This document shows positions 1 through 7,879 of a stretch of 64,000 nucleotides of DNA, piece by piece. Below the pieces are notes generated by a model. It had not been told where the DNA came from. It ran no database searches and saw nothing but the letters and a program-made list of their open reading frames with translations. Both the position numbers and the translations under genes were made by a program. The stretch's first letter is position 1; each line of letters opens with the position of its first letter. Source of the DNA: Pontibacter chinhatensis (GTDB lineage Bacteria > Bacteroidota > Bacteroidia > Cytophagales > Hymenobacteraceae); NCBI RefSeq assembly GCF_900113285.1, contig NZ_FOOT01000003.1, forward strand, positions 574,344 through 638,343. Direction: 5' to 3'.

Positions 1-1
1 G

Positions 2-877
2 CGCATCACCCCAGAGCACGAGATGGCCATTATCGAGATGGGGGCCAACCACATCGGTGAGATCGCCCTGCTCTCCAGCATCGCTCTGCCCACGCACGGC
101 ATGATAACCAACATCGGTAAGGCGCACCTGGAAGGATTTGGCAGCCTGGAAGGTGTGGCGCGTGGCAAAAGTGAGCTGTACGTGCACCTGCTAGAGCACG
201 GCGGCACCGTGTTCATCAACACTGGCAACGAGCACCTGCTGCGCATGAGCCGCCGCATCGAAAGCAAAGTAACCTACCCTGCTCCCGGCGACTTTTACCA
301 CAGCGAGCTGTTGGAAGCCTCGCCTTACGTGGTGTATAAGGATGAAGAAGGCAACGTGGTGTACACGCAACTGGTGGGCAGCTACAACTACGAGAACATG
401 GCCGCGGCCGCCTGCATCGGCAAGTACTTTGGGGTGCCGCTGCCACAAGCTAACCAGGCTATTGCCGCCTACAGCCCGGTAAACAACCGCTCGCAGGTAC
501 TGCAGCAGGGCAGCAACACCATCATTCTGGACGCCTATAACGCCAACCCCACCTCCATGGCCGCTGCCGTGCGCAACTTCGGAAGTATGAATGCGCCCCA
601 GAAGGTAGTTATATTGGGGGATATGTTTGAGATGGGCCCCGAGAGCGAGGCCGAGCATAGGGCTTTAGGGGAAGTGGTAGCCCAGCAACCTTTCGACACG
701 GTTATACTTTGCGGCAAAGACATGCAGTATGCTGCCGAGGTAAAGGACAGCTTTTTATACTTTGAAACGAAGCCGGAGCTGCAAACCTGGCTGCGCAAGA
801 ACCCGGTGTCCGAGAGCTATGTGCTCATTAAAGGCTCGCGCGGTATGGGGCTGGAAACGCTGGTGGAGGAGCTATAA
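2..877 (+). CDS. murF: UDP-N-acetylmuramoyl-tripeptide--D-alanyl-D-alanine ligase MurF (5' truncated by window edge)
   Basis: MurF adds D-Ala-D-Ala to the UDP-MurNAc-tripeptide in the cytoplasm, the last soluble step of peptidoglycan precursor synthesis. The reading frame is open to the window edge, so an ATG at 23 is internal. The visible part starts in the central ATP-binding domain with ITPEHEMAIIEMGANHIGEI, a hallmark of Mur ligases, continues through NIGKAHLEGFGS, and has the C-terminal ligase motif DAYNANPTSM followed by VILGDMFEMG. About 150-160 N-terminal residues are missing compared with a usual 420-450 aa protein. Two TATACTT motifs lie in the last 180 bases, read as codons for Val-Ile-Leu and Leu-Tyr-Phe. 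An inverted repeat follows the stop. Confidence 0.95.
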   Translation, partial: RITPEHEMAIIEMGANHIGEIALLSSIALPTHGMITNIGKAHLEGFGSLEGVARGKSELYVHLLEHGGTVFINTGNEHLLRMSRRIESKVTYPAPGDFYHSELLEASPYVVYKDEEGNVVYTQLVGSYNYENMAAAACIGKYFGVPLPQANQAIAAYSPVNNRSQVLQQGSNTIILDAYNANPTSMAAAVRNFGSMNAPQKVVILGDMFEMGPESEAEHRALGEVVAQQPFDTVILCGKDMQYAAEVKDSFLYFETKPELQTWLRKNPVSESYVLIKGSRGMGLETLVEEL

Positions 878-883
878 TTAACT

Positions 884-921
884 AGGCAGTATACTCTTAG
901 AAGTTTAAGAGTATACTGCCT
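884..921 (+). terminator. Inverted repeat after murF
   Basis: A perfect 16-bp inverted repeat (884-899 and 906-921, 6-base loop) begins seven bases after the murF stop. Each arm carries AGTATACT, a relative of the window-wide AAGTATA motif. There is no strong T-run, so it may be a terminator or only an mRNA-stabilising hairpin. Confidence 0.5.
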
Positions 922-1027
922 GACTTCTGATATGATAAATCCAATTAATTTATAATTCAGCCTTTAGCCTTATAGAAATTATCTATGTTGCCACGCTTAA
1001 GGTACAGCATGTCACATGAGTAATTAT

Positions 1028-1035
1028 TATATTTG
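1028..1035 (+). promoter_or_regulatory. Candidate -7 promoter element
   Basis: TATATTTG matches the Bacteroidota -7 consensus TAnnTTTG and lies about 30 bases before the ATG at 1066. No TTG is found at the expected -33 spacing, so the call rests on the -7 box and position. Confidence 0.4.
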
Positions 1036-1065
1036 AATATATTTATACAAATATAAACCATTGCT

Positions 1066-1764
1066 ATGAAGACAAAGATACTATTACTTGCCCTCCTGTT
1101 GTGCTTAGCCCAATTTGTTAACGGCCAAACAACAGATACTCCTTTTTATAAGCATCACTTCGGCATAGTTGCCAGTCCAACTCTCCAGAAAGTTTTTATC
1201 AACAACAGCAGCTTACCTGTGGGCTTAATTTACAAACGGCAAGGCAACGGCAACGGCATGTTTAGGAGCACCCTCATTGGTTCACAAAACAGCTATGACC
1301 ATATTGCTAATCAAAGTACAGAACACGATTATGAAACTACGTTAAAAGGCTTTTCAGTTCAGCTGACGGGAGGTTACGAATGGCACATGCCGCTAAACGG
1401 CAAATGGGTAATATATTATGGCGCTGAAGCAGGTCCTAACTACGGGTGGAATATCTCTGAATACCAAAACTCATTCTTAAACTCTAGCGGCCAAGGTAGC
1501 ATCAGCCATTCTCAACAATATAGAACATTTGGTGCTATCATACGTCCGTTCTCAGGTATAGCATATCAAGTTACAGACAGGCTATATATAGCCACTGAAA
1601 CAGCAGTTGTAGCAAGTCTATCACGAACCAAAAATAAAATGACTGATGAACAAATCTCATCCGTAAATCAATCTTCTACAGAAACAGAAAGAACATACAC
1701 TACGGATCGGAGTAACATAAATTACAAGCCTATTTCCAACATCTCGCTCCTAATGCGGTTCTAA
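1066..1764 (+). CDS. Predicted outer-membrane beta-barrel protein
   Basis: A 232-aa protein with a clear Sec signal peptide (residues 1-20, hydrophobic core LLLALLLCL, cleavage near NGQ). The mature part has alternating hydrophobic/polar strands with many Tyr, Ser and Gly, and ends in ...SLLMRF, a terminal aromatic residue typical of outer-membrane barrels recognised by BamA. It resembles the small barrel proteins of Bacteroidota in general, but I recognise no specific family. Base composition is clearly more AT-rich than the flanking murF and rfbC, and no AAGTATA motif lies in the gene, which hints at separate origin. It is a single transcription unit ended by the long hairpin at 1775. Confidence 0.7.
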   Translation: MKTKILLLALLLCLAQFVNGQTTDTPFYKHHFGIVASPTLQKVFINNSSLPVGLIYKRQGNGNGMFRSTLIGSQNSYDHIANQSTEHDYETTLKGFSVQLTGGYEWHMPLNGKWVIYYGAEAGPNYGWNISEYQNSFLNSSGQGSISHSQQYRTFGAIIRPFSGIAYQVTDRLYIATETAVVASLSRTKNKMTDEQISSVNQSSTETERTYTTDRSNINYKPISNISLLMRF

Positions 1765-1774
1765 TCAGGACAAA

Positions 1775-1829
1775 GAATCCTAAAGTATAAAGCCAGAGAC
1801 AAGTTCTCTGGCTTTATACTTTAGGATTC
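1775..1829. terminator. Bidirectional terminator built from an AAGTATA pair
   Basis: Perfect 25-bp arms (1775-1799 and 1805-1829) separated by 5 bases lie between the convergent barrel gene and rfbC. Each arm contains AAAGTATAAAG, so the stem is formed by an inverted pair of the window-wide motif. This matches how uptake sequences form terminators in Neisseria. Confidence 0.75.
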
Positions 1830-1845
1830 CTAAGGAAACGCTACT

Positions 1846-2388
1846 TTAAAACGGCGAACTAAATCCCTCCAACAGCGGCAGCACCTCATCTTTCGGAGAT
1901 ACCAGCGGCTCGGCTATGCCCCAGTCAATGCCCAAGGCGGGGTCGTTCCAAAGTATACCGCCCTCTGACAGGGGGGCATAAAAGTCGGTGCACTTGTAGA
2001 GGAAGGTGGTATTATCCTCCAGCGCCACAAAGCCGTGCGCAAAGCCTTCCGGGATGTAGAGGACGTTGTGCTTCTCTGCATCCAGTACCGTAGCCACATG
2101 TTGCCCGTAAGTGGGAGATACTTTACGCAGGTCCACAACCACATCCAGTGCCTTGCCTGTGGTTACGCGCACGAGTTTGGCCTGTGCGTGCGGCGGTTTC
2201 TGAAAATGCAGTCCGCGCAGCACCCCCTTCCTCGAAACAGACTGGTTATCCTGTACAAAGTTAGGTTTCAACCCGAGCGGCTCAAACCATTTCATGCTGA
2301 AGGTCTCCATGAAGTAACCGCGGTCGTCGCGGAAGATGCGTGGCTGGAACTCGATCAGTCCCTCAATGTGGAAAAGTTTGTGAACCAT
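1846..2388 (-). CDS. rfbC: dTDP-4-dehydrorhamnose 3,5-epimerase
   Basis: RfbC/RmlC epimerises dTDP-4-keto-6-deoxyglucose to the L-rhamnose precursor, a cytosolic step for cell-surface polysaccharide. The 180-aa length is normal. Conserved features are FQPRIFRDDRGYFMETF near residue 15-31, QDNQSVSRKGVLRGLHFQ at about 46-63 (the His of LRGLHFQ is a catalytic residue in the family), the DVVVDLRKVSPTYG strand, and YIPEGFAHGFVAL near 112. No other rhamnose genes are adjacent, so the remaining pathway lies elsewhere. Confidence 0.95.
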   Translation of the reverse strand: MVHKLFHIEGLIEFQPRIFRDDRGYFMETFSMKWFEPLGLKPNFVQDNQSVSRKGVLRGLHFQKPPHAQAKLVRVTTGKALDVVVDLRKVSPTYGQHVATVLDAEKHNVLYIPEGFAHGFVALEDNTTFLYKCTDFYAPLSEGGILWNDPALGIDWGIAEPLVSPKDEVLPLLEGFSSPF

Positions 2389-2632
2389 TGATTAGTTAAG
2401 TGTTATGCCTATGCACCATACTTGGCATGCGACGCCATCTGTTGAGGCCGCAAGTTAGCTATTTTGCCCGCAGCATCGGAAATTTTAACGTAATTTGCAC
2501 GCTCTTTTCAACCTGAGCCAGCGCAATCCTGTAAACGTAACCAAGAATGCCCGGTGCCGGCTTTCGGCAGTCAGCCAGGCGTGAGCAATATAGCCGCTGG
2601 CCGCCTATCCCATGAAGCTTAAGAATTAATGA

Positions 2633-3841
2633 ATGGCTAAAAAGAAATACTACGAAACCTCTAAACCGCAGGAGACCGCCGTGCTGGTAGCTGTGCCAGG
2701 CTACCGTCAAAGCGACGAGCAGACGGAGGAGTACCTGGACGAGCTGGCCTTCCTGGCCGAAACGGCGGGAGCTAACACCCTGAAACGCTTCGTGCAGAAG
2801 CTCGACAAGCCCGACATACGCACCTTTGTGGGCAGTGGCAAACTTGAGGAAATACAGGCTTATGTAAAGGAGCACGGGGTGGATATGGTGATCTTCGACG
2901 ATGACCTGAGCCCCTCGCAGGTGCGCAACATTGAGCGCGAGCTGCAGGTGAAGATAGTGGACCGAAGCCTGCTTATACTTGATATCTTCGCGCTGCGTGC
3001 TAAAACTGCCCAAGCCCACGCCCAGGTGGAGATGGCCCAGTACCAGTATTTGCTGCCGCGCCTCACCAACCTCTGGACGCACCTTTCCAAGCAAAAGGGT
3101 GGTATCGGTATGAAGGGTCCGGGTGAGACCGAGATTGAGACTGACCGCCGTATTGTGCGCGACAAAATATCGCTCCTGCGCGAGCGCCTGAAGAAGTTTG
3201 AGAAGCAGAACTATGAGCAGCGTAAGGCCCGTGCCGGCATTGTGCGCGTGGCGCTGGTAGGGTATACGAACGTGGGCAAGTCCACGCTCATGAACCTGCT
3301 CTCCAAATCGGATGTGTTTGCCGAGAACAAGCTGTTTGCCACCGTGGATGCCACTGTGCGCAAGGTAGTGCTCGACAATGTACCATTCCTGCTCTCGGAC
3401 ACGGTAGGGTTTATCCGCAAGCTGCCTACCAAGCTCATCGAGTCGTTTAAATCCACCCTAGATGAGATCCGGGAGGCTGACCTGCTGGTGCACGTGGTGG
3501 ATGTGTCGCACCCATCGTTTGAGGACCATATCGCCGTGGTGAACGAGACGCTGAAGGACATCAACTCCGCTGAAAAGCCTGTATTGCTGGTGTTCAACAA
3601 GATTGACACCTACCTGAGCAGGCGGGAGCAGGAGCTGCAGGAGGAGAACCAGGAGATGCTGGAGGAAGGCCATCAGGTGCGCCCATCCATCGAAGACTTG
3701 AAGGCCACGTATATGGCCAAGGAGCATGCGCCGGCCATGTTTATCTCCGCCACCGACAAGCTTAACATCGATGCGCTCCGGGAGGAGTTGCAGCGAAGGG
3801 TCGCCGAAATCCACTTCCAGCGTTACCCCAACAACGTATAG
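2633..3841 (+). CDS. hflX: GTPase HflX
   Basis: HflX is a ribosome-associated GTPase that binds 50S subunits and rescues stalled or heat-damaged ribosomes. The protein is 402 aa. The N-terminal HflX domain includes TFVGSGKLEEI (about residue 65) and the signature GIGMKGPGETEIETDRR (about 157-173). The G domain begins at about 209 with G1 GYTNVGKST, then G3 DTVGF and G4 NKID. The ATG at 2633 opens a lysine-rich start typical of the family. It is transcribed alone, divergently from rfbC, and followed by a GC-rich hairpin at 3864. Confidence 0.95.
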   Translation: MAKKKYYETSKPQETAVLVAVPGYRQSDEQTEEYLDELAFLAETAGANTLKRFVQKLDKPDIRTFVGSGKLEEIQAYVKEHGVDMVIFDDDLSPSQVRNIERELQVKIVDRSLLILDIFALRAKTAQAHAQVEMAQYQYLLPRLTNLWTHLSKQKGGIGMKGPGETEIETDRRIVRDKISLLRERLKKFEKQNYEQRKARAGIVRVALVGYTNVGKSTLMNLLSKSDVFAENKLFATVDATVRKVVLDNVPFLLSDTVGFIRKLPTKLIESFKSTLDEIREADLLVHVVDVSHPSFEDHIAVVNETLKDINSAEKPVLLVFNKIDTYLSRREQELQEENQEMLEEGHQVRPSIEDLKATYMAKEHAPAMFISATDKLNIDALREELQRRVAEIHFQRYPNNV

Positions 3842-3863
3842 GCGGCAACCTGCCGCAGAAATA

Positions 3864-3905
3864 GCAAAAGCCCACCCGCTGCTTAAAGCAAGGGGTGGGC
3901 TTTGT
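3864..3905 (+). terminator. Rho-independent terminator after hflX
   Basis: AAAGCCCACCC pairs with GGGTGGGCTTT around a short loop and is followed by TGTGTTTTG. It begins about 23 bases after the hflX stop. Confidence 0.75.
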
Positions 3906-4038
3906 GTTTTGCCGCTGCCCCCTAAGGCACTGCGCCCGGCCCCTACCACACAACCATTTACCCATACTTTCAGTAAGTAGCAAAGCCACCTTTACGTGCA
4001 CTTGGCTGCATCGCAAAGGCCTGGAAAATGGAAACTAT

Positions 4039-4533
4039 ATGAAGACGCTATACATTCTCAGGCACGCCAAATCCAGCTGGGAGTTTGATGACCTAAGCGA
4101 CCACGACCGCCCCCTGAACAAACGCGGCCGCCACGACGCCCCCCTGATGGGGCAGGAGCTGGCTGCCCGCGGCGTGGCACCCCAACTCATCATCTCAAGC
4201 CCTTCCGTGCGTGCCCTTAGCACAGCCACCCTCGTAAGCAAAGAACTCGACTACGACCCCGACGACATCGTGGTGGATACCCGCGTGTATGGGGCAGGCA
4301 GGGAGGACCTGCTGGAGGTAGTACAGCAAACCCCGGCTGAGGTAGACACCCTGCTGCTGGTAGGCCATAACGAGGCGCTCTCAGAGTTTGCCGGCATGCT
4401 GTCGCCGGAGCCCGTAGCAAGTCTGCCTACCGCAGGTGTGGTGGCGCTGCAGTTTAACTGCGAGAGCTGGTTCGAGATTTCGAGGGAGAACGCAACCCAG
4501 CTGTTCTACGACTTCCCGAAGAACCACAAGTAA
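4039..4533 (+). CDS. sixA: SixA-type phosphohistidine phosphatase
   Basis: A 164-aa histidine phosphatase of the SixA branch, which removes phosphate from phosphohistidine on phosphorelay or PTS proteins. The catalytic RHG-like motif is LYILRHAKSSW at residues 4-14 (RHAKS is the usual SixA variant). Supporting residues are the DRPLNKRG loop at about 24-31, the arginine of SSPSVRALSTA, and the second catalytic His in LLLVGHNEAL. Upstream in-frame sequence lacks family similarity, so the ATG at 4039 is chosen. It sits 48 bases upstream of ppk1, so both may share a message; both handle phosphoryl groups, though a functional link is inference. Confidence 0.88.
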   Translation: MKTLYILRHAKSSWEFDDLSDHDRPLNKRGRHDAPLMGQELAARGVAPQLIISSPSVRALSTATLVSKELDYDPDDIVVDTRVYGAGREDLLEVVQQTPAEVDTLLLVGHNEALSEFAGMLSPEPVASLPTAGVVALQFNCESWFEISRENATQLFYDFPKNHK

Positions 4534-4581
4534 CATCACCCTTTTAGGGCCCGCATCAGGGCCAAAGTATAATTGCATAAG

Positions 4582-6696
4582 ATGAAAGATCAGAAAGAAC
4601 AGAAGCCAAAGACTGGCGCAGACCTTCCGTACATTAACCGTGAGCTGAGCTGGCTGGCCTTTAACTATAGAGTACTGCAGGAGGCGATGGATAAAAACGT
4701 CCCCCTGCTGGAGCGCATCAAGTTCATGGCCATTTTCTCGTCTAACCTGGATGAGTACTTTAAGGTGCGCGTAGCCACCCTCAAGCGCCTGATAAAGCTG
4801 AAGCCCAAGACACGCAGCAAGCTGGAGGAGGAGCCGCAGGAAACCCTGGACCAGGTACTGCAGGAAGTGCACCGGCAGCAGGAGGAGTTTGGGCGGGTGT
4901 TCCGCGAGGAGATTTTGCCCGACCTGCGCCGCCACCACATCCACCTGCTGACAGAGCATGACCTGAACAAGGAGCAGGAGGCCTGGGTGCAGGATTACTT
5001 TGAGGAGACGCTGGAGCCACTGCTGCTGCCCATCATACTGGATGAAACGGAGACGCACCTTTTCCTGCGCGACCAGACCGTATACCTGGGTGTGAAGATG
5101 TGGGACCCGGCCGAAGCCGACTGCAAGCCGGAGCGTTACGCCATGCTGGAGATCCCTACTAAAAAACACGGTAGCCGCTTTGTGAAGTTACCTACCGTAG
5201 ACGAACAGCGGTACGTGATGTTCATAGACGACGTGATTCGCTTCTGCCTGCCCAGGCTGTTCCCAAAGTATAAATCCTTTGCCGCCCACGCCGTGAAGGT
5301 ATCCCGCGATGCGGAGCTGGACATTGAGGAGGAGGTATCGGGTAGCCTGATGGCCAAGATACAGAAGAGCCTGAAGAAGCGCGAAACCGGTTACCCGGCC
5401 CGCCTGCTCTACGACCCTCAAACCCCGCAGGACCTGCTCGACAGGATGATGGCGCACACCGGCATTACCGCCGAGGAACTGGTGGAGGGCAGCAAGTACC
5501 ACAACTTCCGCGACTTCTTCGGCTTCCCGGACATTAACCTGCCCGACCTGAAGTATAAACCGCAGCCCACGCTCATCCATCCGCAGCTGGAGCAGGAGCC
5601 AAGTATACTTGCCGCCATGAAAGAGCGCGATTACCTGGTGCACTACCCTTACCAGTCGTTTGATTACGTGCTGCGCCTTTTTGAGGAAGCTGCCCAGGAC
5701 CCCAAGGTAACGGCCGTAAGCGCCACCCTCTACCGGGTGGCCGACAAATCGAAGGTGGCCAAGGCGCTGGTGAAGGCGGCCAACAACGGCAAGCTGGTAA
5801 CGGTGGTGGTGGAGCTGAAAGCCCGCTTCGACGAGGAGTCGAACATCTACTGGGCTGGCAAGCTGCAGAAGGCGGGCGCCAACGTTATCTTCGGCGTTTC
5901 TGATTTGAAAGTGCACTCCAAACTGGGCCTCATCACCCGGAACGAGGGCGGCAAGTTGATGAACTACGCCTACCTGAGCACCGGCAACTATAACGAAACC
6001 ACCTCTAAAATCTACGCCGACCATGCCCTCTTTACCGCTGACAAGCGCCTGACGAAGGAAGTGGAGCAGGTGTTCAATTTCTTTATCGACCGGCAGACGG
6101 ACAAGAAGTTCGAGCACTTATTGGTAGCACCCATTAACATGCGGCAGGGCTTTGTAAAGCTGGTGGACCGCGAGATCAAGAACGCCAAGAAAGGGCTACC
6201 GGCAAGTATGATTCTGAAGATGAACGCGCTGCAGGATGCCCGTATGATCAGGAAGCTGTACGAGGCCAGCCAGGCCGGTGTGAAGATACAGTTGCTGGTG
6301 CGGGGCATCTGCTGCCTGATGCCAGGTGTGGAGGGCGTGAGCGAAAATATTGAAGTGCGGGGGATCGTGGACCGTTACCTGGAGCATGCCCGGGTGTACA
6401 TCTTCCATAACAACGGGGAGGAGAAAATGTACATTGCCTCCGCCGATTGGATGACCCGCAACCTGAACCGCCGCGTGGAGGTAGCCTTCCCGCTCTACCA
6501 GCCAGATTTGGTGGAGCAGGTGCGCCATATCATTGATCTGCAGCTGCAGGACGACACCAAGACCCGCACCGTGGGCAACAGCTACGTAAAACCCGACGAG
6601 CCCACCAACATCCGGGCCCAGTACGCCACCTACGATTACCTGCATGGCTTGGTGCCCTCCGGTGCCACCGCAGCCTGTCAACCACAGGAGGAGTAG
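4582..6696 (+). CDS. ppk1: Polyphosphate kinase 1
   Basis: PPK1 reversibly polymerises the gamma-phosphate of ATP into inorganic polyphosphate. The start YINRELSWLAFNYRVLQEA, the central FGVSDLKVHSKLGLI segment carrying the autophosphorylated His, and STGNYNETTSKIYAD are all diagnostic; EHARVYIF with a second active-site His is near residue 610. A TTG nine bases upstream is in frame, but the ATG at 4582 gives 704 aa, close to the usual 690-720. An AGT-ATA-CTT (Ser-Ile-Leu) block at 5602 embeds two overlapping copies of the AAGTATA motif. Confidence 0.96.
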   Translation: MKDQKEQKPKTGADLPYINRELSWLAFNYRVLQEAMDKNVPLLERIKFMAIFSSNLDEYFKVRVATLKRLIKLKPKTRSKLEEEPQETLDQVLQEVHRQQEEFGRVFREEILPDLRRHHIHLLTEHDLNKEQEAWVQDYFEETLEPLLLPIILDETETHLFLRDQTVYLGVKMWDPAEADCKPERYAMLEIPTKKHGSRFVKLPTVDEQRYVMFIDDVIRFCLPRLFPKYKSFAAHAVKVSRDAELDIEEEVSGSLMAKIQKSLKKRETGYPARLLYDPQTPQDLLDRMMAHTGITAEELVEGSKYHNFRDFFGFPDINLPDLKYKPQPTLIHPQLEQEPSILAAMKERDYLVHYPYQSFDYVLRLFEEAAQDPKVTAVSATLYRVADKSKVAKALVKAANNGKLVTVVVELKARFDEESNIYWAGKLQKAGANVIFGVSDLKVHSKLGLITRNEGGKLMNYAYLSTGNYNETTSKIYADHALFTADKRLTKEVEQVFNFFIDRQTDKKFEHLLVAPINMRQGFVKLVDREIKNAKKGLPASMILKMNALQDARMIRKLYEASQAGVKIQLLVRGICCLMPGVEGVSENIEVRGIVDRYLEHARVYIFHNNGEEKMYIASADWMTRNLNRRVEVAFPLYQPDLVEQVRHIIDLQLQDDTKTRTVGNSYVKPDEPTNIRAQYATYDYLHGLVPSGATAACQPQEE

Positions 6697-6746
6697 AAAG
6701 TATAAATTAAAGTATACTTATACTTTACACAGGCAGAAACCACAAG

Positions 6747-6779
6747 GCCCCGGCTATGCTTTATAGCCGGGGCCTTGCT
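6747..6779. terminator. Bidirectional terminator between convergent genes
   Basis: AAGGCCCCGGCTA and TAGCCGGGGCCTT form a perfect 13-bp stem with a 7-base loop. Just upstream (6699-6727) four copies of AAGTATA/TATACTT are clustered within 30 bases. Confidence 0.75.
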
Positions 6780-6785
6780 TTGTAA

Positions 6786-7805
6786 TTACCTGTTTTTCTC
6801 AGTGAATTTCCGGGGTGGCACCAGGTATAGCTCTACGCCCACATAGGCTGAGCCAGCCAGGTCGTTGTTGATGAGTTCGTTTCTGGAGCCAATTTCATCG
6901 TACAGGCGGTGGCGGTAATACTGCCGGAAGCCACCCTCCACGGCAAACCATATAAAGTCGTAGATCTCGCGCTCCATGCGCAGCAGGCCCTTTATATCGG
7001 TGCGGCGCAGCTCCAGCTCCTTAAACTCCGATAGCGGCGGCTCGTTCACGTACATGTTATAGCTCGCGCCCTCTATGCGGTAACCAGTGTAGAACAGTGT
7101 TTTCTCATTCAGGTTATACCTGAGCCTGGCATTGGCCGGGAAGATGGACTCCACCCCCCATTTAGGATTGAAGGTGCGGTTGTAGAGGATGCCCGGGTAC
7201 ACCCTTTGCCGCCCGAAAGTATAGCCCCACTGCAAGCCAACCCCAATCACGAAGTCCGGCGACTTTTTCCAGCCGTAGGCCAGATCAACAGTCCCCTTGA
7301 GGTAGTCCGATACTTTGATGTCATCGCGGGAGTAGTCGCCGTTAAGCTCGCCCTTTACCCGGACGAAGTAGAAGTTGCGCTGGTTGATGGAGTGCAGGTA
7401 CAGTAGCTGTGCGCCTATACTTTTCAGGTTCTTGTCTTCCAGGTAGCGGTACAGGTCGTAAGAGGCCGGCGTGAGGTTCTCGAAGTTGAACTCCTCCAGC
7501 TCGTAATTAAACCCAAGGACAACCTTGTTCTGCGGCTTGTTCAGGAGGGGGGCGTAGGCCTTTACGGAGAACTTGTTGTGCCTGTCCACGCGCCCGGAGC
7601 CGTTCCCCAGCCTGGGGTCATCCGAGTCAGAATCAATTTTAAAGTTGGGAAGGCGCTCGTAGCGGATCTCCACGCCCTGAGACCTGCCCATGCCGCGCAC
7701 GCCCGGCGAGGCGAACTCCTCCAGGGCCTCTGTCTCCGGCGTTTGCGCCTGGGCCACATAAATCGGTATCGTTAAAAGTATAGTTAGTATTTTTCTCAAT
7801 TCCAT
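6786..7805 (-). CDS. Secreted outer-membrane beta-barrel protein, DUF6268-like
   Basis: A 339-aa protein with a signal peptide (residues 1-20, ending AQAQ) and a mature region of repeated amphipathic strands such as KVVLGFNYELEEFNF, FVIGVGLQWGYTFG and ARLRYNLNEKTLFYTGYRIEG. The pattern fits an outer-membrane barrel; the length and motifs recall the Bacteroidota family DUF6268, an assignment from memory. It starts about 75 bases downstream of the 1272-aa phosphoesterase/barrel gene on the same strand, so the two are probably cotranscribed. Confidence 0.65.
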   Translation of the reverse strand: MELRKILTILLTIPIYVAQAQTPETEALEEFASPGVRGMGRSQGVEIRYERLPNFKIDSDSDDPRLGNGSGRVDRHNKFSVKAYAPLLNKPQNKVVLGFNYELEEFNFENLTPASYDLYRYLEDKNLKSIGAQLLYLHSINQRNFYFVRVKGELNGDYSRDDIKVSDYLKGTVDLAYGWKKSPDFVIGVGLQWGYTFGRQRVYPGILYNRTFNPKWGVESIFPANARLRYNLNEKTLFYTGYRIEGASYNMYVNEPPLSEFKELELRRTDIKGLLRMEREIYDFIWFAVEGGFRQYYRHRLYDEIGSRNELINNDLAGSAYVGVELYLVPPRKFTEKNR

Positions 7806-7879
7806 AGTTTTATTTGCTTAGTCAGTTGTAGGGGCTGCTGAGCCCGTTCCCCCGTTTATACTTTCAATTCGGTTTTGTG

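Noticed and set aside
1066..1764. Prophage or island boundary
   Set aside because: AT-rich gene, but no integrase, direct repeats or tRNA next to it.
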